From: QQUJ01 sp050287605
GTDB taxonomy: Bacteria > Pseudomonadota > Gammaproteobacteria > QQUJ01
Direction: 5' to 3'
Assembly: GCA_050287605.1 (NCBI GenBank)
Contig: JBNKCG010000079.1
Coordinates: 1-64,000 of the forward strand
DNA: 64,000 nt
Shown: in pieces, positions 47,716 through 54,818 of the stretch
Layout of the letters: every line of letters starts with the position of its first letter
How positions within the stretch are numbered: position 1 is the stretch's first letter
Made by a program: the position numbers and the translations under genes
The notes under the pieces: generated by a model
What the model was told of the DNA's origin: nothing
Seen by the model: only the letters and a program-made list of their open reading frames with translations
Databases searched by the model: none

Positions 47716-48387
47716 CTATGCCGCTTGCGCGAGCCAGCTGCGGCATAGGTGCACCGCCTCGACAGCGTTGACGCCGAAGGCGTCGGCGCCGGTGTAGCTG
47801 CGCACCGTCTCGTCGATCTGGCCGCCGCCGATCATGACCTTGAAGCGTTCGCGCATGCCGGCCGCCTCGAACGCCTCGATGGTCTCCTTCATGGAATCGA
47901 ACGCGAGTGTGAGGAAGCCGGAGAGGCCCACCACGTCGGGCTGAAAGGCGTTGATCTCGTCGATGAATTTCTGCACCGGCACATCGATGCCGATGTCGCG
48001 CACCTCGAAACCGTTGATATCGAGCATGAAGCTGACGATGTTCTTACCGATGTCGTGCAGATCGCCGTGCACCGTGCCGATGAGCACCTTGCCCAGCTTG
48101 GCGGCGCCGCCACCGTCGCCATCCATGATCAGCGGCTTCGCCACCGCACCGATCTGGTCGAGCATCTCGCCTGCCAGCACCAGCTCGGGCAGAAAGTACT
48201 CGCCCTCCTCGAAGCGCTTGCCGACGATGTCCATGGCCGCGCGGCACAGGTCCAGCACGCGCATAGGATCCACCTTCTCCTCCAGCAGCATCCTGTTGGC
48301 CAGCGGCAGCGCTTCGTCCTCTTCCATCTCCGCGAGCCAGTCCACCAACTGCTGTTCCTGTTCGTTCAGTTCACCCAGGTCACTCAT
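47716..48387 (-). CDS. Corrinoid (B12-binding) methyltransferase protein
   Basis: This 223-residue protein of the MtvC/MtbC type has an N-terminal helical cap (B12-binding_2) and a Rossmann-like cobalamin domain. The cobalt-coordinating motif D-x-H-x2-G is present as GDLHDIGKN (D109, H111, G114), followed by VVGLSGFLTLAFDSM and KVMIGGGQIDE. It shuttles the methyl group between the UroD methyltransferase and the THF methyltransferase. It starts inside the metF stop (ATGA) and is followed 21 bp later by the UroD gene. Confidence 0.95.
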   Translation of the reverse strand: MSDLGELNEQEQQLVDWLAEMEEDEALPLANRMLLEEKVDPMRVLDLCRAAMDIVGKRFEEGEYFLPELVLAGEMLDQIGAVAKPLIMDGDGGGAAKLGKVLIGTVHGDLHDIGKNIVSFMLDINGFEVRDIGIDVPVQKFIDEINAFQPDVVGLSGFLTLAFDSMKETIEAFEAAGMRERFKVMIGGGQIDETVRSYTGADAFGVNAVEAVHLCRSWLAQAA

Positions 48388-49826
48388 GTTGCGATCTCCT
48401 CCGTCGGCACCAACTGCTTTTTGATGTTTGGGGAAGCCGGGCGCAGACCCGATTCCACGATAATCTCCGCCAGGACATCCTCGTTGCGGTGTCCCATCAG
48501 ATGCACGCCGCGCACGCCTTCGATTTCAATCAGAGCGCGCACGGTTTCGATACAGATCCGTTTCGCTTCCGCCTTTTGGTCATCGGCGCCGGCGATACGC
48601 TGCAACAGCGCTTCCGGGATGCGGATACCGGGCACGTGCTGGGCCATCCAGCGCAACGCCCTGGCGCTGCTCAGCGTGCCGACGCCGATGATGAAGTGGC
48701 AGCGTTGGTGCAATCCACGCGCCCGTACCTCTTCCATGAAGCTCTCCAACAGCGGAAAGTCGAAACAGAACTGGGTCTGGATGAACTGGGCGCCGGCGGC
48801 GATCTTCTTTTCCAGGTTGACGATGCGGTCGTGATGCGGCGGCACGAAGGGGTTGGCGGTGGCACCGATGAAGAGCCGTGGCGGATCGTCGATGCGCCGC
48901 CCCGACATGAACTCGCCGCGGTCGCGCATACCGCGTACCGCATCCAGCAGTCCAACCGAATCGAGATCGAAAACCGCCTTGGCCTCGGGGTGGTCTCCCT
49001 GGCTGACGTCGTCGCCGGTGAGGCACAACACGTTCTGCACGCCCAGAGCGGCAGCACCCAGTACGTCGCCCTGCAGCGCGATGCGATTACGGTCGCGACA
49101 GGTGACCTGATAGACCGGACTGAAACCGTGCTCGGCCAGCAGGGCGGAGGCAGCGACGCTGGACATGTGGCAGTTGCCGCCGGCGCCGTCGGTGATGTTG
49201 ATGGCATCCACCAGTCCCGCGAAGCCACGGGCGCGAGCCAACAGGCCGCGCGGATCGGCGGAGTCGGGCGGCGCGATCTCGACTGTCACCACCGGGCGAG
49301 TGCCGGCGCACGCCTGTTCGAAGGCGCCCGTGCCCGGAGCGGGCGCGCCGATCGGCTCCGCCGCGGGTTCGGATTGGGATGGCCGCGGACGAATCACGTC
49401 GATCCAGGTGGAGCTCCCGGAACGGGAGTGATCCAGCGCGGCAAGCCGCTCCGCACGCGGCAGTTCGGCAGCATCGCCGATGCGCTGGATGCCATCGGTT
49501 GCCTCCACCCATACGCAACGCATGGCGGGGTCCACTTCGCAGCCGCCGTCGGCACGCACCCCGCCGCAGGGACCGTTGCGCATCTGCTTGGCGCAGTTCA
49601 TGGGACAGGTCATGCCCGTGGAGGAGAGCACGCACTGGCCGCACATACGACAATCGAAGAACAAGCCCTTGGCCGGACGCTCCATGCGGCGCAACAGGGA
49701 TTCGGCGCGCTCCACGCCGATGGCATTTACGAGCGGCGCGAGACGCGGCGCGTAGCGGGCGAACGCGCCATACAGACGCTGCAGTCCGCGCGCATTGCGC
49801 GTCGACCAGAGACGGACGGCTCTCAC
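48384..49826 (-). CDS. Fused MetV-like / methylenetetrahydrofolate reductase
   Basis: This ~480-residue fusion has, at residues ~40-110, a MTHFR_C/MetV-type domain with eight cysteines (C59, C62, C65, C74, C78, C87, C96, C104: DCRMCGQC, TCPMNC, GPCGG). From ~190 a MetF TIM barrel follows (VVTVEIAPPDSADPRG, AINITDGAGGNCHMS, QVTCRDRNRIALQGDVLGAAALGVQNVLCLTGD, FIQTQFCFD). It links the methyl-THF made by demethylation to methylene-THF. The GTG at 49826 is preferred to the ATG at 49862 because GGGAGG lies 5 nt before it, whereas the ATG touches its GGAGG. Confidence 0.9.
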   Translation of the reverse strand: MRAVRLWSTRNARGLQRLYGAFARYAPRLAPLVNAIGVERAESLLRRMERPAKGLFFDCRMCGQCVLSSTGMTCPMNCAKQMRNGPCGGVRADGGCEVDPAMRCVWVEATDGIQRIGDAAELPRAERLAALDHSRSGSSTWIDVIRPRPSQSEPAAEPIGAPAPGTGAFEQACAGTRPVVTVEIAPPDSADPRGLLARARGFAGLVDAINITDGAGGNCHMSSVAASALLAEHGFSPVYQVTCRDRNRIALQGDVLGAAALGVQNVLCLTGDDVSQGDHPEAKAVFDLDSVGLLDAVRGMRDRGEFMSGRRIDDPPRLFIGATANPFVPPHHDRIVNLEKKIAAGAQFIQTQFCFDFPLLESFMEEVRARGLHQRCHFIIGVGTLSSARALRWMAQHVPGIRIPEALLQRIAGADDQKAEAKRICIETVRALIEIEGVRGVHLMGHRNEDVLAEIIVESGLRPASPNIKKQLVPTEEIAT

Positions 49827-49912
49827 GCCGCCCTCCCGGCGCTGCCGCGGATCGGCGTACATCCTCCGCCGCCATCAAGCCACAGTACGAGACCCATGCC
49901 TGGGATACGCCA

Positions 49913-50650
49913 CTACGAGCCCACGGCACTGCTCAGCTGATCGAGCAGCGAGACGCCAGGCACCTGCTCGCGCGCCTTGCGGTTACCGAGCACGATCTGC
50001 AGGTTGCGCTTGGCCATGCGGGCATGCTCACGGGCGACGGCCTCGGCACGCGCGCCCTCGCCCGCCTCGATGGCATCCAGCAGACAACGGTGCTGGTCCT
50101 GCGCCACGAACAGGATGCCGTGGGACTCCGGAAGCTCGGCCTCGGCCATGACGAAGGCGTTAGGCGACGCAAACGGTGCGGCGGTCGCGCGCGCCAGCTG
50201 GCGCTCGAGAGCCGGGCTCTGCGCCAAGCGCAGAATGCCTTTGTGAAAGAACTCGTTGAGTTCCACGTAGCGTGAGAAGTCCTCGACGCTCAGCTCGCGA
50301 CGCCGCACGATGGCATCGATCTCGCCGAGGCACTTGTCCAACTCCTGTAACTGGGAGCGGGTCGGCGACTTTTCCGCTGCCATGCGTGCCGCCAGCCCCT
50401 CGAGGGTTCCCCGTATCTCGATGGCATCAAAGATGTCTGCCTCGGAGAAGGCGCGCACCATGAAGCCGCCAGTGGGAATCGCCTCCAGTAGCCCTTCGCC
50501 TTCCAGCTTGACCAGCGCCATGCGCAACGGCGTGCGCGACACCCCTACCCGCTCGACCAGTGTGAGCTCCGACAAGCGCTCCCCCGGAGCCAGTTTCCCA
50601 TTGAAGATCAGCTCGCGAATGCTTAGCAGTGCCTTGACCGACTGACGCAT
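49913..50650 (-). CDS. GntR-family regulator, FCD subfamily
   Basis: This 245-residue regulator has an N-terminal winged helix (GERLSELTLVERVGVSRTPLRMALVKLEGEGLLE) and a C-terminal FCD ligand domain with metal-site histidines in FFHKGIL, DQHRCLLDAI and REHARM. The ATG at 50650 follows AGGAGGAG; the longer open frame is untranslated leader. It is the first gene of the minus-strand demethylase operon, 86 bp before metF. VanR of several proteobacteria is of this subfamily, so an aromatic-acid ligand is plausible. Three GTATAC-like palindromes upstream are likely operators. Confidence 0.9.
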   Translation of the reverse strand: MRQSVKALLSIRELIFNGKLAPGERLSELTLVERVGVSRTPLRMALVKLEGEGLLEAIPTGGFMVRAFSEADIFDAIEIRGTLEGLAARMAAEKSPTRSQLQELDKCLGEIDAIVRRRELSVEDFSRYVELNEFFHKGILRLAQSPALERQLARATAAPFASPNAFVMAEAELPESHGILFVAQDQHRCLLDAIEAGEGARAEAVAREHARMAKRNLQIVLGNRKAREQVPGVSLLDQLSSAVGS

Positions 50651-51253
50651 CGGATTGCTCCTCCTGGTGTGAATGACAGCCCCGCCCGCGACGGGGGGCA
50701 GAACTGACCGAGGTTGTTCAGCGCGGCGCGAGCCATGCGTCACCCGTCATACGCCGGGTTGCCCGGTGCGTCCGGAGGCATCGCCGCCCTGCTCCACAAC
50801 CAAAATTGTATACAGGTTAGGCCGTTTTTACGTCATTGATTTGCCTTTTGTCAATATCTATCGCCCATTATCGGGGATAGTTGTATGCAATCTCTAAATG
50901 TATGTATACATTCAGATCGGCTCTTCTGCCCAATGCCGGCACCCGATTGAGGCCTCCGCCCGGATCAAAGCGAGAAGGGTGTCGAGTGGATGGACGGCGA
51001 TCCGTCCCGACGCCACCAGGAGCGATACCCGATGCGAATCCGAATGTTGGAGGAACCGATATCCCCTTACCGGAGAGCGGTCTATGTCGGAACTGCCGGT
51101 GGCAAAATGCGGCGGGGTGCGAGTCGACTCGCTCTCGCCTTTGATTATCAGAGCAGGGTGAGCAATTCCGCCCTAACGGAGTCGAGACGTTGTTCGGACG
51201 TGCGCGCCTCGATCAGTCCGAGCACCAGCGCCCTAACGAGATTGGCCAACTAA
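50651..51253. promoter_or_regulatory. Regulatory region upstream of the corrinoid operon with three GTATAC palindromes
   Basis: Three related sites occur: TTGTATACAG (50806-50815), TTGTATGCAA (50881-50890) and ATGTATACAT (50902-50911). All are centred on GTATAC or GTATGC, the type of short palindrome bound by FCD GntR regulators. The surrounding stretch 50800-50910 is AT-rich, as promoters are. From about 50920 to 51253 only short overlapping frames of poor quality are seen, and nothing else is recognised. Confidence 0.6.
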
Positions 51254-51694
51254 GTGGCTCGCAGAGGGACGATCAGCGGAGCAAAGGCGGCGGCGTTTTC
51301 ATTCCGGTATCGCAACGAGAACCGTCACCCTGTCGTTGTCTTGCTAGGAATTGCGGAGGACACCGGTGCCATGGGGCGCGTCCGCAATGCCTTGATTCAC
51401 CAGTTCAAACTTTCCCCACCGCCAGCCGATCTCATCGTCTCCAATCAACCCGCCGTGATGATGCCCCATCTCGATGCCGAAACCGCGATACGCTACAAAT
51501 GCCTCATCGACGGCTTGGGTGGCATTTCACGTATCGAACCCATGCCAATCCGCAACAGTCCACCGCTTACGCCAGAATTCGGTGACCGCAGAAAAGGTAT
51601 TCGGAGACAGCAAAACGAACGACGCAAATCACTTCGCTCGCACGCATATCAACCCGATCGCCGATCGGGTCGCGAGCGACGTGCAAAAGACTAA
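51254..51694 (+). CDS. Small hypothetical protein with arginine-repeat tail
   Basis: This 146-residue frame starts with GTG; the start and even expression are uncertain. The middle (MGRVRNALIHQFKLSPPPADLIVSNQPAVMMPHLDAETAIRYKCLIDGLGGISRIEP) looks like a small domain repeated in many proteobacterial proteins, with the pattern F...gkP-vvk--l--eeA-rY---le--Ga---iep. The C-terminus has repeated D/E-R-R units (DRRKGIRRQQNERRK and DRRSGRERR). I do not recognise a function. It faces the end of nasA with 47 bp between stops. Confidence 0.55.
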   Translation: MARRGTISGAKAAAFSFRYRNENRHPVVVLLGIAEDTGAMGRVRNALIHQFKLSPPPADLIVSNQPAVMMPHLDAETAIRYKCLIDGLGGISRIEPMPIRNSPPLTPEFGDRRKGIRRQQNERRKSLRSHAYQPDRRSGRERRAKD

Positions 51695-51740
51695 ACCTTA
51701 TCGTGTTGCCCTAAGCAGGTAGCATCACAACAACAGCATC

Positions 51741-54407
51741 TCAAGCAGACTGCGGGCGATGAGCCTGGATAAGATGCTTGATCTCCGATAGGCAGGACCC
51801 ACAGTTGGTGCCGGCCTGCAACGCAGTTCCGACCGCCTCGGGGGTACGCAGTCCCTTCTCGCGAATTCCGCGAATCAGCGTGTTGACACCGACGCCGAAA
51901 CAGGCACACACCGTTTTACCGACATCCTCCTGGGCATTGCCCGGGGCACCGGCCAGCAAGCGCAGACGCTCCTGTCGAGTAAGTTCCGGTTTGGCGAACA
52001 ACTGCACCAGCCAATCGCGCTCGGGCAACCGGTGGTTGGGACCGATGAAGAGGCAGCTCTGCAGACGGCCATACACAACACTGGCACCGCGGTACTGACC
52101 GCCGGCGCTGTCCATCATCTCCGCCCATTGAGCGGAGTCGCTGGCGGAACTGATCAGCTCGCGTGCCACGACCGACCAATCGGCCGCCGCTGCTTCCCCC
52201 GCCAATTCGTAGTGCCAGAGCCCATCGCGCTTGGCCTTGGCCCAGTAGCTGGCGTGCTCCAACGTCACCCGTTCGCGGGTCAAAAGAAAGCCGTGCCACG
52301 CGGGACGGTAGGGTAGGATCGAGACCGGGGTGTGCTTGAATTCGGGTTGACCGGATATCGGATCAAGCACCGGATTGACCAGGCTGTCCACGGTGGCGTT
52401 GCTGGCGAACTGATCGTTCCAGTGCATCGGCACAAAGATCTGACCTTGGGGTTGGCGCTCGGTCAACCGTGCGCGCACCACAACCTCCCCCCAACGGCTG
52501 GCGACGTTGACCAGTTCCCCCTCTTCGACATTGCGCTGCCCGGCATCTGCCGGATGAATCTCGGCAAACGGTTCGTTGTCGTGACCGAAGAGGCGCCCCG
52601 ATTTACCGGTGCGTGTCATGGTGTGCCACTGGTCGCGTACCCGACCAGTGTTGAGCACCAGGGGATAGGCGTTCGAAACGGCATTGCCCGGCGGTCTGGG
52701 TGTGACCGGCAGAAACCGGGCGCGCCCGGAGGGCGTATAGAAGCGTCCGTCAGCGAACAATCGCACGGTGCCTTGAGGACGGCCTGCCGGCACCGGCCAC
52801 TGCACCGGTTGCAGATTATCGTAATCCGCCTGGGTGAGACCGGTCAGGGCGGAGATGTCGAAATCCCGTTTGCCGTCGTTCCCGAATCCTGACAGTGCGG
52901 CGTATTCGTTGAAGATCTGATGCGGCCCGGCATAGTCGAAACCCGCATAACCCATGCGCCGTGCCACTTGGCAGAGGATCCACCAGTCGGGGCGGCTCTC
53001 GCCGGCCGGCTCCAGGAAGCTACATTGACGGCTGATGGTTCGTTCAGAGTTGGTTACAGTGCCCGATTTCTCACCCCAACCCTGGGCCGGCAGCAACACA
53101 TCGGCGTAAGACCCGGTATCCATCTCGCGCACGCTATCGGAAACGACAAGAAACTCGCAGCGTTCCAGCGCCCTTCGCACTTGATTGGCATCGGGCAGGC
53201 TGACCGCAGGATTGGTGGCCATCACCCAGAGCGCCTTGATCCTGCCAGCCTCTACGGCCTGGAACAGATCCACCGCCTTGAGACCCTCGCGGACGGCCAG
53301 TCGCTCGGTTTGCCAGAAACGTCCCACCAGCGACCGGTGATCCGGATCTTCAATGTCCATGTGGCAGGCGAGTTGGTTGGAAAGCGCCCCCACCTCACGC
53401 CCCCCCATGGCGTTGGGCTGACCGGTAATGGAGAACGGTCCCATCCCCGGACGACCGATGCGCCCCGTGTAGAGATGGCAGTTGATGATGGCGTTGACCT
53501 TGTCGGTGCCGCTAGAGGTCTGGTTGATGCCTTGCGAGTAGAGGGTCACGACCCGCTCGGTCATCAAAAACCAGCGGTAGAGGGTCAGCACATCCTCCAC
53601 CGGCAGCGCGCAGTGTTCGGCGACGGCGGTAACCGACGGTGCATACCAGCGCGCCGCCTGCAGGGTCGCCTCCAATCCCTCCGTGTGCTGCATCACGTAG
53701 GCGTCGGCCCTGGCGCGGTTGTCATCCAAAAAGGTGAGCAGCCCGTTGAACAACGTACCGTCGCTGCCGGGTCGCAGCGGCAGATGGAGATCGGCGATCT
53801 CGCAAGTGGCGGTCTCGCGCGGATCGATCACCACCACCCGCAGGGCGGGGTTGTGTTCCTTCGCCTTGACGATGCGGCGGTAGAGCACCGGATGGCACCA
53901 GGCAGCATTGGAACCGGTGATCAGGATCAGCTCGGCCTGTTCGAAATCCTCGTAACAGCCCGGCACGGTATCGGAACCGAAGGCGCGCTTGTGACCCGCC
54001 ACCGAACTGGACATGCACAGGCGGGAGTTGGTGTCGATGTTGCCCGAGCCGATGAACCCTTTCATCAGCTTGTTGGCTACGTAGTAATCCTCGGTCAACA
54101 ACTGCCCGGAAACGTAAAAGGCCACGGCGTCGGGACCGTCGCGCTCGATGATTTCCCGGAAACGATTTGCCACCCGATCGAGGGCCCGGTCCCAACCGAC
54201 GCATTCGCCGTCGACCATCGGCGCCAGCAAACGGCCGTCGAGATCCAACGTCTCGTTGAGCGCCGTACCCTTGGAACAGAGCCGCCCGCGATTGGAGGGG
54301 TGATCCGGGTCGCCCTGGATCGACCATCCCCCGTCGGCGCCGCGCGCTACCAGCAGACCGCAGCCGACGCCGCAGTAGGGACAGGTACTCTTAATCGACT
54401 CATTCAT
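51741..54407 (-). CDS. nasA: Assimilatory nitrate reductase catalytic subunit NasA
   Basis: From the ATG at 54407 the protein has 888 residues. It reduces nitrate to nitrite in the cytoplasm. The N-terminal 4Fe-4S site is CPYCGVGCGLL...GRLCSKG. Molybdopterin blocks such as DTNSRLCMSSSVAGHKRAFG and GPFSITGQPNAMGGREVG follow. The C-terminal ~60 residues form a BFD-like [2Fe-2S] domain (CACFGVG...CGSC), as in Klebsiella NasA. A GTG at 54479 would add 24 residues of low quality. It is the last gene of the nrt-nir-nas operon, after nirD. Confidence 0.96.
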   Translation of the reverse strand: MNESIKSTCPYCGVGCGLLVARGADGGWSIQGDPDHPSNRGRLCSKGTALNETLDLDGRLLAPMVDGECVGWDRALDRVANRFREIIERDGPDAVAFYVSGQLLTEDYYVANKLMKGFIGSGNIDTNSRLCMSSSVAGHKRAFGSDTVPGCYEDFEQAELILITGSNAAWCHPVLYRRIVKAKEHNPALRVVVIDPRETATCEIADLHLPLRPGSDGTLFNGLLTFLDDNRARADAYVMQHTEGLEATLQAARWYAPSVTAVAEHCALPVEDVLTLYRWFLMTERVVTLYSQGINQTSSGTDKVNAIINCHLYTGRIGRPGMGPFSITGQPNAMGGREVGALSNQLACHMDIEDPDHRSLVGRFWQTERLAVREGLKAVDLFQAVEAGRIKALWVMATNPAVSLPDANQVRRALERCEFLVVSDSVREMDTGSYADVLLPAQGWGEKSGTVTNSERTISRQCSFLEPAGESRPDWWILCQVARRMGYAGFDYAGPHQIFNEYAALSGFGNDGKRDFDISALTGLTQADYDNLQPVQWPVPAGRPQGTVRLFADGRFYTPSGRARFLPVTPRPPGNAVSNAYPLVLNTGRVRDQWHTMTRTGKSGRLFGHDNEPFAEIHPADAGQRNVEEGELVNVASRWGEVVVRARLTERQPQGQIFVPMHWNDQFASNATVDSLVNPVLDPISGQPEFKHTPVSILPYRPAWHGFLLTRERVTLEHASYWAKAKRDGLWHYELAGEAAAADWSVVARELISSASDSAQWAEMMDSAGGQYRGASVVYGRLQSCLFIGPNHRLPERDWLVQLFAKPELTRQERLRLLAGAPGNAQEDVGKTVCACFGVGVNTLIRGIREKGLRTPEAVGTALQAGTNCGSCLSEIKHLIQAHRPQSA

Positions 54408-54488
54408 GGGCGGGCACCCGGTCGCTCCAACACGGGGTCGTTTCGCCGCATCACGTTCGGGCGACGCCTCGTTCGCCACATCCGGGCA

Positions 54489-54818
54489 TCATGCCGCCGA
54501 CCCCACCGAGGCGAGACTGAGGTAGACCAACCCCTCCTCCACCTTGACGTCGTAAGTGTGAACGCACCCCTGGTCCGGTCCCTGCGCCTCGCCGCTCTGC
54601 AGATCGATCTTCCAGTTGTGCAGGGGACAACTCACCGTCTGTCCGTGGACGATCCCCTGGGAAAGGGGCCCGCCGCGGTGAGGACAGTGGTCGCGCAGCG
54701 CGAATACCCTGTCGTCGGACGTGCGAAAGACGGCGATCTCCACGCCCCCGGTCTGCAGCTTGCGCGCACCGAGACGCGGAATCTCCTCAAGCGTGGCGAT
54801 GGCTGTCCAATCACTCAT
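54489..54818 (-). CDS. nirD: Nitrite reductase small subunit NirD
   Basis: This 109-residue Rieske-fold subunit partners NirB in NAD(P)H-dependent nitrite reduction to ammonium. Both ligand pairs of a true Rieske cluster are present (DHCPHRGGPLSQG and VSCPLHNWKIDL). Many NirD proteins lack them, so this one can probably hold a [2Fe-2S] centre. Its start overlaps the nirB stop (ATGA). Confidence 0.94.
   Translation of the reverse strand: MSDWTAIATLEEIPRLGARKLQTGGVEIAVFRTSDDRVFALRDHCPHRGGPLSQGIVHGQTVSCPLHNWKIDLQSGEAQGPDQGCVHTYDVKVEEGLVYLSLASVGSAA

Noticed and set aside
50881..51253. Several overlapping 87-residue frames upstream of the small hypothetical gene
   Set aside because: Three mutually overlapping frames with no motif, poor starts and no similarity that I recognise; they also overlap the probable GntR operators.
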